Made by a program: the position numbers and the translations under genes. Below the pieces are notes generated by a model. The model saw only the letters and a program-made list of their open reading frames with translations, did not search any database and was not told where the DNA came from. A DNA stretch of 64,000 nucleotides from an uncultured Flavobacteriaceae bacterium (GTDB taxonomy: Bacteria; Bacteroidota; Bacteroidia; Flavobacteriales; Flavobacteriaceae), in the NCBI GenBank assembly GCA_947494695.1, contig CANLWB010000012.1:145040-209039 (forward strand). The letters are read 5' to 3'. Below, piece by piece: positions 1 through 8,137 of the stretch (its first letter is position 1; each line of letters starts with the position of its first letter).

Positions 1-2
1 AT

Positions 3-791
3 ACCAATGCAGAACGAAAAACATCTATTGCTATTATTGGAGCAGGTCCCGGTGACGAAGAACTCATCACCGTAAAGGGAAAATACTATTTGGAGCAAGC
101 CGACTGCGTGTTATATGCAGGGAGTTTAATTCCCGAAGAAATGACCGATTGGTGTAAGGCAGGGGCCGTAGTTCGTAATTCGGCAATGATGACACTCGAG
201 GAACAGGTCTCTTTAATGCAAGACCATTATAAAAAAGGGAATGCTATTGTACGTTTACAATGTGGTGACCCGTCTTTGTATGGTGCCATTCAAGAACAAA
301 TGACCATTTTTGACGAGTTGGGAATGGATTATTTTATTGTACCGGGTATTTCTTCATTTAGTGCAGCGGCGGCGGTTTTAAAATCTGAATTTACTATTCC
401 AGAAGTCGTGCAATCTATTGTTTTAACCAGGGGAGAGGGTAAAACGCCCATGCCGCCAAAAGAAAGTATTGCCGCCTTTGCAGCCACCAATGCAACCATG
501 TGCATCTTTTTAAGCGTAGGTATTGCCGCCAAAGTGCAAGCACAATTATTAGAACACTTTGATCCGGAAACTCCGGTGGCTGTCATGTATCGGATTACTT
601 GGAAAGATGAAGAAATTTTTGAAGGAAAATTAGAGAATCTGGCACAAATTGTAAAAGACAGTAAAAAAACAAGAACCGTATTAATTGTAGTTGGCCATGC
701 TATTGGAGCACGTAAAAACAGATCGCAATTATACAGCCCAGAATGGAAACATATCTTTAGAACCAATAAGAAATTTGTAATAACAGAGTAA
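3..791 (+). CDS. cobM: Precorrin-4 C11-methyltransferase, 5' partial
   Basis: This SAM-dependent tetrapyrrole methylase methylates C-11 of the corrin precursor in cobalamin synthesis. The frame is open to the window edge. The N-terminal glycine-rich signature [14 protein letters not shown] lies at about bases 40-90, upstream of the first in-frame ATG (90), so the real start is outside the window and a start at 90 would remove a core motif. Further CobM/CbiF signatures are [11 protein letters not shown], the IPGISSF-like segment [23 protein letters not shown] and the C-terminal VVGHAIGAR. Only a few residues appear to be missing. It is followed after 18 bp by cobK and is the first visible gene of the cobalamin operon. 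Family assignment is secure; the cobalt-loaded (CbiF) or cobalt-free (CobM) substrate cannot be told from sequence. Confidence 0.93.
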   Translation, partial: TNAERKTSIAIIGAGPGDEELITVKGKYYLEQADCVLYAGSLIPEEMTDWCKAGAVVRNSAMMTLEEQVSLMQDHYKKGNAIVRLQCGDPSLYGAIQEQMTIFDELGMDYFIVPGISSFSAAAAVLKSEFTIPEVVQSIVLTRGEGKTPMPPKESIAAFAATNATMCIFLSVGIAAKVQAQLLEHFDPETPVAVMYRITWKDEEIFEGKLENLAQIVKDSKKTRTVLIVVGHAIGARKNRSQLYSPEWKHIFRTNKKFVITE

Positions 792-809
792 AACCATTTT
801 AAAGTTAAA

Positions 810-1565
810 ATGATACTAGTATTTGGCGGAACAACAGAAGGAAAAAAGGTAGCAAACCTGCTACAAGGAAGCGCTATGCCTTTTGTGTACTCTACCAAAA
901 CCAACATAGCTTTTAAAGAAACTGAGATTGCTAGTTATCGCTATGGCGCGTTAAATGAAAAAGAATTAGAAGCTTATCTTATAGAAAAGAATATTGAGAT
1001 CATTATCAATGCATCCCATCCTTTTGCAGAAATACTCCATCAAACCATTGCAAAGGTTGCTGAAAAATTGCAGATTCCAGTTATACGGTTTGGACGGCAA
1101 TTACTTTCTAAAACAATTCATCCGCTTGTATCTTATGTAAATACATATCATGATGCTTTAAAATTATTAAAAAGCAATCAAACCCTATTGGCTCTAACGG
1201 GTGTTCAATCCATCAAAAGATTAAAGCCTTGGTGGCAAACTAACACAAGCTATTTTAGAATCCTTAATAGACCTGAGTCCTTAGCGATTGCTCAAAAAAG
1301 TGATTTTCCTGAAAAGCAATTGGTATTAGGTTTGCCTTCTGCAAATTTGGAAGAAGAAATCACCTTACTTAAAACATGTGAAATAGATGTAATACTAACA
1401 AAAGAGACCGGAACCAGTGGTTTTTTATCTACAAAAATTGAGGCTGCCTTAAAAACAAATACGCAGATTATCATCATCAATCAACCTAAAATACCCAGCT
1501 ATTTTAAGGTGGTGTATACTGTTGATGAATTGGAATTAGTCATTTCTAAAAAGAGTCTGCTATGA
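810..1565 (+). CDS. cobK: Precorrin-6A reductase
   Basis: CobK/CbiJ reduces the macrocycle of (cobalt-)precorrin-6A with NADPH. The 251-residue protein begins MILVFGGTTEGKKVA, the dinucleotide-binding start typical of this family. Other family features are INASHPFAEILHQT (about residue 66), the IPVIRFGR segment, LALTGVQSIKRLKPW, and the C-terminal half-site ending TKETGTSGFLSTKIEAA. Length fits the family. The stop overlaps the start of cbiD by ATGA, indicating translational coupling. It lies between cobM and cbiD, as expected for consecutive corrin-ring steps. Identification is firm; CobK versus CbiJ naming depends on whether cobalt is already inserted. Confidence 0.93.
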   Translation: MILVFGGTTEGKKVANLLQGSAMPFVYSTKTNIAFKETEIASYRYGALNEKELEAYLIEKNIEIIINASHPFAEILHQTIAKVAEKLQIPVIRFGRQLLSKTIHPLVSYVNTYHDALKLLKSNQTLLALTGVQSIKRLKPWWQTNTSYFRILNRPESLAIAQKSDFPEKQLVLGLPSANLEEEITLLKTCEIDVILTKETGTSGFLSTKIEAALKTNTQIIIINQPKIPSYFKVVYTVDELELVISKKSLL

Positions 1566-2644
1566 GTTTAAGGAAAATTCCAAAAGGGCCGTTAAGAGAA
1601 GGGTTTACAACAGGAACCTGTGCCACTGCTGCTGCAAAAGCTGGATTGCTAGCTATTATTCATCAAAAAGCGACTTTAAAAGTAAAGGTACATCTGCCAA
1701 TTGATAAAGTCGTTGAGTTGCCAATACATTGTTGTGAGTTCACAGAAGATACTGCCAAATGTTCAGTAATTAAAGATGCCGGCGATGATCCCGATGTAAC
1801 TAATGGCGCAGAAATAGGATGTATTGTAACATTAACACAACAAAAAGACATTCAGTTTTTTGCAGGCGAAGGTGTGGGAACGGTTACGCTTAAAGGCTTG
1901 GAACTTGCTATTGGAGAACCAGCCATAAACCCCGTTCCAAGAAAAATGATGCGTAGTGCCATTCAAAAACTATTGCATGATTACGATTTAGAATGTGGTG
2001 TATCGATAACCGTTTTTGTTACTGATGGAAAAAGAATAGCAAAACGTACACTCAATGAACGGGTAGGTATTATGAATGGCCTCTCAATTTTAGGGACCAC
2101 AGGCATTGTAAAACCGTTCTCTTCCTCATCTTATATCGCTAGTATAGAACAAGGTATAGACGTTGCTGTTGCCAATAAAACCAACGAATTGGTTATTAAT
2201 TCGGGAGCAAGAAGCGAAAAATATTTGCGTACAAAATTTAACCATCTTCCAGAATATGCATTTATCCATTATGGTAATTGGATTGGGGAAACCCTAACAA
2301 AAATAAATATGTCGCCTATAAAAAAAGTGAGTATTGGTATTATGTTGGGGAAGGCGGTAAAATTGGCAGGAGGAGTTACTGATACGCATAGTTGTGTTTC
2401 TAGTTGGAACAAAGATTTTGTAGTTCGATTAGCTGAAGACATTGGATTTCAAGACACTGAAAAAATTAGAGCATTAAATATGGCCGGACGATTAATTGAG
2501 TTGTTTGATTTTAATCAAAACTCCGCTTTTTTCCAGCTATTGCTAAAACATTGCTACCAGCATACCCAAGTAAAAATTAAACAGGTAGCATTAGATATTT
2601 ACCTTATTCATAAAGACGGAACACTTATTAAATATAAAAAATGA
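1562..2644 (+). CDS. cbiD: Cobalt-precorrin-5B C1-methyltransferase
   Basis: CbiD methylates C-1 of the ring in the pathway usually called anaerobic or early-cobalt. The 360-residue protein has the diagnostic N-terminal REGFTTGTCATAAAKA, followed by a DAGDDPDVTNGAEIG segment and the glycine-rich GEGVGTVTLKGLELAIGEPA stretch. The C-terminal half has SIGIMLGKAVKLAGG followed by THS. Length matches the family. Its start overlaps the cobK stop and its own stop overlaps the transporter start (2641), so it sits inside a coupled operon. Finding CbiD alongside a CobN-type chelatase is notable and is discussed in the findings. Confidence 0.95.
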   Translation: MSLRKIPKGPLREGFTTGTCATAAAKAGLLAIIHQKATLKVKVHLPIDKVVELPIHCCEFTEDTAKCSVIKDAGDDPDVTNGAEIGCIVTLTQQKDIQFFAGEGVGTVTLKGLELAIGEPAINPVPRKMMRSAIQKLLHDYDLECGVSITVFVTDGKRIAKRTLNERVGIMNGLSILGTTGIVKPFSSSSYIASIEQGIDVAVANKTNELVINSGARSEKYLRTKFNHLPEYAFIHYGNWIGETLTKINMSPIKKVSIGIMLGKAVKLAGGVTDTHSCVSSWNKDFVVRLAEDIGFQDTEKIRALNMAGRLIELFDFNQNSAFFQLLLKHCYQHTQVKIKQVALDIYLIHKDGTLIKYKK

Positions 2645-3357
2645 CAATAACTTCTTTAATCAGACCTTTAATGGCGGGTATTTTACATTCTTTTGAACCC
2701 GATCATGTTACGGCAGTTTCTGTATTGGCAACAGAAAATGCCATCAATAAAAAAAAGGTCAATATCAAAACCGTTTTTAAAGCCTCTCAATGGGCCTTCG
2801 GACATTCGGTGACACTTTTACTTTTTGGAGCTACGGCACTACTTTTTAGAAGTATGGCTAGTTTGATTATTGAGGATGTTTCTTTTTGGGCAGAACGTAT
2901 TGTTGGACCTATTATGGTCTGGTTAGGGATTGCGGCAATTAAGAGAAATTACGCCATTAATGAGATGGTACAAAATCATAAAAAAATTGAACCACACGAG
3001 CATGACACTTCTAACCCTATACATCTTCACGGAACCAAAGGCGAAGAAATCGCAGTAAACCCTATGAATAAATCATTTTGGATTGGAATGATGCATGGTT
3101 TGGCCGGAACTGGCGGCGCATTAACGTCTGCTTTAGTGTTAAGTTCCAGTACAGTAAACGAGGCTTTATTGGTCTTAGCTATAGAATCTCTAGGGATTAT
3201 TATAGCAATGGGGGTTTATAGTTACGTTCTAATTGCCGTAATGAGTCGGTTTTTAGAACGGAATTTATCGGTTTTTAAATGGATGAATGGCCTGGCAGGA
3301 CTGTCATCTATTCTTATAGGAATTTTCTGGACGTATAATGCATTTTCAGGATTATGA
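2641..3357 (+). CDS. HX4DH cobalt/nickel permease (NicO/NiCoT-like)
   Basis: This is probably an inner-membrane transporter supplying cobalt to the corrin chelatase. The 238-residue protein is strongly hydrophobic with about six membrane segments. H16-SFEP-D21-H22 exactly fits the HX4DH signature of the nickel/cobalt permease superfamily, and GHSVTLLLFGA and GMMHGLAGTGGA are further expected helix motifs. A hydrophilic loop at about residues 115-140 is rich in His and acidic residues (EPHEHD, HLHG), as in metal transporters. It overlaps both neighbours by ATGA and lies inside the cobalamin operon, which argues for cobalt over nickel. UreH/RcnA-like relatives are the alternative label; substrate is inferred from context. 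Confidence 0.8.
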   Translation: MTITSLIRPLMAGILHSFEPDHVTAVSVLATENAINKKKVNIKTVFKASQWAFGHSVTLLLFGATALLFRSMASLIIEDVSFWAERIVGPIMVWLGIAAIKRNYAINEMVQNHKKIEPHEHDTSNPIHLHGTKGEEIAVNPMNKSFWIGMMHGLAGTGGALTSALVLSSSTVNEALLVLAIESLGIIIAMGVYSYVLIAVMSRFLERNLSVFKWMNGLAGLSSILIGIFWTYNAFSGL

Positions 3358-4997
3358 GACAGGACGAAAATCAGATTAGCTACCCATTTTCAGCGGTTAT
3401 TGGTCAAGACCGTTTTAAGTTAGCGCTTATTTTAAATTTGGTCGATCCATTAATTGGAGGCGTATTAGCCATTGGAGATAAAGGCACAGGAAAAACCACT
3501 TTAATTAGATCCTTAACAAATTTAATGGGAGAAGAAAAGGAATACCCTTTTGTTAATTTACCTATTGGAGTCTCTGAAGATCGACTTATTGGAAGCATCG
3601 ACTTAGAACAATTGATTAATGCAAAAAAAGAAGTGGTTAATCTTGGATTAATGGCACAAGCACATCTAGGTGTTTTGTATGTAGACGAAGTTAATTTATT
3701 ACAAGATTACCTTACCGATATTTTGTTAGATGCCGCAGCTTCTGGTAACTATTATTTAGAAAGAGAAGGCGTTTCACGTTATTTTAAAAGTCAGTTTTGT
3801 TTAGTGGGGTCTATGAACCCTGAAGAAGGAAGTTTAAGACCGCAACTAAAAGATCGTTTCGGATTAAGTGTAATGATTTCAACTCCTAAAGATGCTAAAA
3901 CACGTCAAATGATCATAAAACAACGCTTAGCTTTTGATGATGATCCTTCACAATTCATAAGCAATCACAAAAGTAAAGACGAAAGCATAGCAACACAAAT
4001 TAAAACCGCTAAGCGCAAGTTGTTATCCATAAAAATAGACGATAGTATTATTGAATATTGTAGCGAATTAGCCATTCAACACCAAGTAGAAGGTTTGCGA
4101 GCTGATATTTTATTAATAAAAACGGCGAGAGCATATGCGGCTTATAAAAACATAGCAGAAGTAACCACAAAGGAGGTTGATAGCATTGCAGATTTTGTGC
4201 TAAATCACAGAAGCTTGAATACGCCAGATCAACAAGATCAATCCCAAAAGCAAAACAACCAGCCTCAAGAATCAGATCCAGATACAAATACTTCAAAAGA
4301 AGAAAAAGCCACTATTTTAATACCTGAAAATACATTTCATAAACCAAAGGAAGTAAACTCCAATACCATTCAAAACGGCACGTATTCAACGCAAAGTTTA
4401 GATGGTAATCTTACAGCATTAGACACAAAAAAAACAGTAAGCCAATATTTAGCAACCGATAAATTTGAGCTAAAAACCAAACGCAAAAGTACTGTTTTAA
4501 AACAGCATCATATTTTTTTAATAGACTCTAGTGGGTCGATGCTTAAAAACCAAATTATAGCTTACGCCAAAGGCGCCGTAAATAAAATAGCAGAACAAAC
4601 AAAAACGCAAAGTACACAATTTTCTATGGTTTCTTTATTTGATGGAGACGCTCAAATTATTTTAAGAAACACTACTGTTTTGAGTACTGTTGAAACAACA
4701 TTAGCAGAAATAAAAACAGGAGGGAAGACCAATTTAATTGCTGGTTTTAAGCAAATAAAAGGGTTATGTTCAGATATGGACTATCATCATGTGCTTCATG
4801 TTATTACAGATGGAAAATTAAATGAAGATAGCCATTTGGAAGATGTCACACTCGCGTTTCAAACCTATTGCAAAGGCATACATAAAACTCAAATTGTCGA
4901 TGCAGAAAAAGGCATCGTAAAAATTGGGGTCGCTCAAGACCTTGCCAAACGAATCCAAGCAGAATACGAAGTTTTAATAACAGGGAATGATTCATAA
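3354..4997 (+). CDS. Fused ChlI/ChlD-type cobaltochelatase ATPase subunit
   Basis: This AAA+ subunit probably powers metal insertion by CobN. In 547 residues it joins an AAA+ module (Walker A G41DKGTGKTT, Walker B VLYVDEVNLL near residue 111, sensor segment SMNPEEGSLRPQLKDRFG) to a C-terminal von Willebrand A domain with a MIDAS motif, DSSGS, near residue 391. A low-complexity Gln/Asn/Ser linker at about residues 290-330 separates them. This is the BchI plus BchD arrangement compressed into one chain. No photosynthesis gene is nearby and cobN is in the same operon, so cobalt chelation is the likely role. It overlaps the permease by ATGA. After it, the operon is interrupted by about 200 bp of repeat DNA. 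Confidence 0.85.
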   Translation: MRQDENQISYPFSAVIGQDRFKLALILNLVDPLIGGVLAIGDKGTGKTTLIRSLTNLMGEEKEYPFVNLPIGVSEDRLIGSIDLEQLINAKKEVVNLGLMAQAHLGVLYVDEVNLLQDYLTDILLDAAASGNYYLEREGVSRYFKSQFCLVGSMNPEEGSLRPQLKDRFGLSVMISTPKDAKTRQMIIKQRLAFDDDPSQFISNHKSKDESIATQIKTAKRKLLSIKIDDSIIEYCSELAIQHQVEGLRADILLIKTARAYAAYKNIAEVTTKEVDSIADFVLNHRSLNTPDQQDQSQKQNNQPQESDPDTNTSKEEKATILIPENTFHKPKEVNSNTIQNGTYSTQSLDGNLTALDTKKTVSQYLATDKFELKTKRKSTVLKQHHIFLIDSSGSMLKNQIIAYAKGAVNKIAEQTKTQSTQFSMVSLFDGDAQIILRNTTVLSTVETTLAEIKTGGKTNLIAGFKQIKGLCSDMDYHHVLHVITDGKLNEDSHLEDVTLAFQTYCKGIHKTQIVDAEKGIVKIGVAQDLAKRIQAEYEVLITGNDS

Positions 4998-5022
4998 AAT
5001 GAAACAGAATAATTGTTTTGTC

Positions 5023-5150
5023 ATGTCGACAGAGCGAAGCATGAGCCTTTCGACTCCGCTCAAGATAAACTTGAGACATCTCATAAGAATGAGATTCTCT
5101 GCCTGTCTACCGGCAGGCTCCTCGTAAGTTTCGCTCATAGCTTCAAACAA
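5023..5150 (+). repeat. REP-like palindromic element inside the cobalamin operon
   Basis: The 202-bp gap between the chelatase gene and cbiA holds non-coding, more GC-rich sequence with several inverted repeats. ATCTCAT/ATGAGAT (5078-5084 with 5089-5095, loop AAGA) is perfect, and GCCTG/CAGGC occurs at 5101-5105 with 5113-5117. GAGCG near 5031 also has complements downstream. The other junctions of this operon overlap or are at most 18 bp, so this looks like an inserted repeat. No other copy was recognised in the window. It could act as an mRNA stem-loop between operon halves. Confidence 0.5.
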
Positions 5151-5199
5151 CAAATAAAGTAAATTTTATGGTTTTAGACATTCCAATCCGCTTAAAAAA

Positions 5200-6516
5200 A
5201 TGACAAAACAATTTATCATAGCAGCACCAAGCAGTAATGCAGGAAAAACCACGATCACTTTAGGGTTACTGCGTTTGTTTAGGCAAAAAAATATAGTACC
5301 TCAACCTTTTAAGGTAGGTCCTGATTATATAGATCCTAAGTTTCATCAATTGGCATGTGGTAAAACTGGGGTAAATCTTGATTTGTATATGATGACTCAA
5401 GAAGACATCCATACAAGTTTGCATTTTTATGGTAAAAACGCACAAGTGAATTGTATAGAAGGGGTTATGGGCTTGTTTGATGGTGCAAAAAAAGATAAAG
5501 GGAGTACCGCAGAATTAGCAAAAAAACTCCAGACCCCTGTGTTATTGGTCGTTGATGCGAAGGCAGTTGCATATTCAGTAGCACCGCTTATTCAAGGTTT
5601 TGTGAACTTTGATAAAGACCTTAACATCATGGGCGTTATTTTTAATCGTGTAGGGTCGGCTAATCATTATACTTTTTTAAAAGAAGCCTGCGAGGATATT
5701 GGTGTCAAGTCGTTTGGTTACCTTCAGAATATAAAAGACATTGCTATACCTTCAAGACATTTAGGATTAAATATTGAAGACATTAAAAAGTTTGATATTG
5801 TAATTGACAAAATTGCAGATAAACTAGAAGAAACGGTAAACTGGGAAGCCATTTTAGAAGCTTCAAAAGACATAGAACCCATACCAAATTCAACAAAAGA
5901 AACGAAGTCGAAAAACAAAATCAAGTTTGCAGTAGCTAAGGATGAGGCTTTTAATTTTATCTATCCTCAAAACATTAAGGCGATGCAACAATTAGGCGAG
6001 GTACAGTTTTTTAGTCCGATACATGATCAAGACATTCCCGATAGCGATTTTATTTATTTCCCAGGAGGTTACCCAGAGCTTTATTTAAAAGAATTGTCTA
6101 GCAATAAAGAGATGCTTTTGGCCATTAAAAAATATGCTCAAAATAACGGCAAAATATATGCAGAATGTGGCGGGATGATGTATTTGGGAAAATCGATTCT
6201 ATCCGAAAACAATGAAACCTATAACATGGTGGACTATTTTAATTTTGAATCTACAATTGCCAATCCGAAATTGCATTTAGGCTATCGTACATCTGAAATT
6301 AAGAATCATGTTTTTAAAGGCCATGAGTTTCATTATTCAAGTGTAATAAACGATAACGAAACCAGTGTGGAGGCAAATATTATAAATGCCAGAGGCACTA
6401 AAACAACCACGAGAATTTATAAAAAACAGCATGTAATGGGGTCTTACGTGCATCATTATTTTGGTACTACAGAACGACTTTCACAATTGATAAACGAAAT
6501 AAACCACAGCTTATGA
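5200..6516 (+). CDS. cbiA: Cobyrinate a,c-diamide synthase
   Basis: This enzyme amidates the a and c carboxylates of the corrin ring using glutamine and ATP. In 438 residues the dethiobiotin-synthetase-like ATPase comes first (P-loop APSSNAGKTT at residues 9-18, VGPDYIDPKFH, EGVMGLFDG with the Mg-binding Asp). The class I glutamine amidotransferase half follows, with FPGGYPELY and nucleophile Cys in YAECGGMMYLG at about residue 320. A His near the C-terminus (SYVHHYFG) fits the triad. The ATG at 5200 is chosen because the P-loop is then at the usual distance from the N-terminus. Its stop overlaps the next gene by ATGA. CobB is the name used for the aerobic-pathway equivalent. Confidence 0.95.
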   Translation: MTKQFIIAAPSSNAGKTTITLGLLRLFRQKNIVPQPFKVGPDYIDPKFHQLACGKTGVNLDLYMMTQEDIHTSLHFYGKNAQVNCIEGVMGLFDGAKKDKGSTAELAKKLQTPVLLVVDAKAVAYSVAPLIQGFVNFDKDLNIMGVIFNRVGSANHYTFLKEACEDIGVKSFGYLQNIKDIAIPSRHLGLNIEDIKKFDIVIDKIADKLEETVNWEAILEASKDIEPIPNSTKETKSKNKIKFAVAKDEAFNFIYPQNIKAMQQLGEVQFFSPIHDQDIPDSDFIYFPGGYPELYLKELSSNKEMLLAIKKYAQNNGKIYAECGGMMYLGKSILSENNETYNMVDYFNFESTIANPKLHLGYRTSEIKNHVFKGHEFHYSSVINDNETSVEANIINARGTKTTTRIYKKQHVMGSYVHHYFGTTERLSQLINEINHSL

Positions 6517-7100
6517 AAATTTATACCCGCAAAGGAGATAAAGGTACAACAGGTGTTTTTGGAGGCAAAAGAGAATTTAAAAACGCCCCACGAATTGAAT
6601 GTATAGGAACACTTGATGAAGTTAATTCTACCATAGGATTGCTGAGAAGCAAATTAGGAAACGATCATGAATGGCAGCCCAATCTGCATCGTATCCAAAA
6701 AGATATGATGAACATGATGTCACACTTAGCACGTCCGTCAGACTCTAAGAAAGAAAACCCGAATCCAAAACCAGAAGATGGTGCTGAGTTTTGCGAAAAT
6801 TGGTTAGACGAATTAGAGGACGGCATTAGCTCACCTTCAGACTATTTTTTACTGCCTGGAGGAAACGAAATATCTGCGCTTTGTCACGTTTGCAGAACTC
6901 AAATAAGAAGGGGAGAAAGGCAGTTAGTTACTTTAATGCAAGAAGACCCAGAATGTGTTCACGATTATATTTCCAGCTATATAAATAGGCTCTCAGATTT
7001 ATTTTTTACAATGGCTAGAGCCGAAATGGACAAACACGGCGTTGCCGAGGAAAAGTGGAATTTATTTTTATACAAGAGAAAGAAAAAAACAAACTCATAA
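6513..7100 (+). CDS. PduO-type cob(I)alamin adenosyltransferase
   Basis: This enzyme transfers adenosyl from ATP to cob(I)alamin or cob(I)yrinate diamide, forming the upper ligand of coenzyme B12. The 195-residue protein starts MKIYTRKGDKGTTGVFGG, the ATP-binding N-terminus of the PduO/MMAB family. It also has the substrate-contact helix ECIGTLDEVNSTIG, then LPGGNEISALCHVCRTQIRRGER and YINRLSDLFFTMAR near the C-terminus. Fold and motifs exclude the unrelated CobA/BtuR type. It overlaps cbiA by ATGA and is 11 bp from cobW. An insertion at about residues 70-90 (charged, Lys/Asn/Pro rich) is slightly longer than I expect for minimal family members. Confidence 0.92.
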   Translation: MKIYTRKGDKGTTGVFGGKREFKNAPRIECIGTLDEVNSTIGLLRSKLGNDHEWQPNLHRIQKDMMNMMSHLARPSDSKKENPNPKPEDGAEFCENWLDELEDGISSPSDYFLLPGGNEISALCHVCRTQIRRGERQLVTLMQEDPECVHDYISSYINRLSDLFFTMARAEMDKHGVAEEKWNLFLYKRKKKTNS

Positions 7101-7111
7101 AAACGATTACA

Positions 7112-8137
7112 ATGAATAAAATACCAATTACTATAGTTACAGGTTTTTTGGGCGTAGGAAAAACGACCTTAGTTCACAATATGCTAAAAAATGCCAATGG
7201 CAAGCGTATTGCTGTTTTAGTGAATGAATTTGGAGAAGTAGATGTAGATGGTCAACTAATAGGTTCTACGGGATGTGAGGATGATGACTGTGATTTAATC
7301 CAGTTACCAAACGGTTGCATTTGCTGTACTGTACAAGAAGAGTTTTTACCTTCTATGCTACAATTATTAGAACGTAAAGATCAAATAGACCACATTGTCA
7401 TAGAAACATCGGGATTGTCGATGCCTAAGCCCTTGGTGAAAGCAGTAAACTGGCCCGATTTAAAGCCTCATATTACTATAGATTCTGTTATTACAGTGGT
7501 AGATGCTGTAGGCCTTGCTACTGGAGAAATTTGTGATAGGGTACGTGTGCAAGCGCAGCGTTTGGCAGATGATTCCTTAGATCATGAAACGCCGATAGAA
7601 GAACTATTTTTAGACCAATTGACTTGTGCTGATTTAGTTTTAGTAAGTAAAAGAGATTTGGTTGATGATAAGACATTTGAAGAAATCAATCAAATTATAA
7701 CAGATAAAGCAAGACCAAACACTAAAATTATCCCTGTTGTAAACGGCAAGTTAGATAACGCTTTATTACTGGGTCTGGAAGCTTCTGCGGAAAATGATGT
7801 AGACAATCGTCATTCCATTCATGAAGAACATCATAAACATGGGCATCACCACCATCACAATGATGATATTCAAAATGCCTTACTGGAATATCCGGAAACA
7901 GAAGATATTAAGTCTTTAGTTACAGATTTAAAAGGCTTGGTCCAAAATCATGAAATTTATCGCATAAAAGGATTTGTTAACATCCCTAACAAACCCATGC
8001 GTATGGTTTTACAAGGCGTAGGGTCTCGTTTCGATTATTATTTCGAAAGACCATGGGAAGAGAATGAAACCCGAAAAACAAAACTGGTTGTTATTGGTAA
8101 GGGAATCGAAGAATTAAAAGCAGAAAACTCAATTTAG
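7112..8137 (+). CDS. cobW: CobW-type metallochaperone GTPase
   Basis: CobW proteins are G3E GTPases that deliver metal, here presumably Co(II), to the corrin pathway. The 341-residue protein has the P-loop GFLGVGKTTL (residues 11-20), the metal-binding CxCC motif (C69-I-C71-C72) and the ETSGLSMP switch region. SKRDLVD replaces the NKxD motif. A His-rich stretch lies at about residues 230-250, including five consecutive His. A C-terminal CobW_C domain follows (YRIKGFVNIPN, GVGSRFDYYFERPW). The frame is open upstream to an ATG at 7055, but ATG 7112 puts the P-loop in the normal place and follows the previous stop by 11 bp. Its stop codon overlaps the GTG start of cobN (TAGTG). Confidence 0.93.
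   Translation: MNKIPITIVTGFLGVGKTTLVHNMLKNANGKRIAVLVNEFGEVDVDGQLIGSTGCEDDDCDLIQLPNGCICCTVQEEFLPSMLQLLERKDQIDHIVIETSGLSMPKPLVKAVNWPDLKPHITIDSVITVVDAVGLATGEICDRVRVQAQRLADDSLDHETPIEELFLDQLTCADLVLVSKRDLVDDKTFEEINQIITDKARPNTKIIPVVNGKLDNALLLGLEASAENDVDNRHSIHEEHHKHGHHHHHNDDIQNALLEYPETEDIKSLVTDLKGLVQNHEIYRIKGFVNIPNKPMRMVLQGVGSRFDYYFERPWEENETRKTKLVVIGKGIEELKAENSI

Noticed and set aside
1..89. ATG at 90 as the true start of cobM
   Set aside because: The frame is open to the window edge and encodes the conserved [14 protein letters not shown] motif upstream of 90, so the gene is simply cut by the window.
3354..4997. Magnesium chelatase for chlorophyll synthesis
   Set aside because: No photosynthesis genes are present and the gene lies in a cobalamin operon with cobN, so cobalt chelation is the better reading.
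4998..5199. Cobalamin riboswitch before cbiA
   Set aside because: I could not find the conserved B12-box or the expected core pairing; the palindromes look like a REP-type repeat instead.
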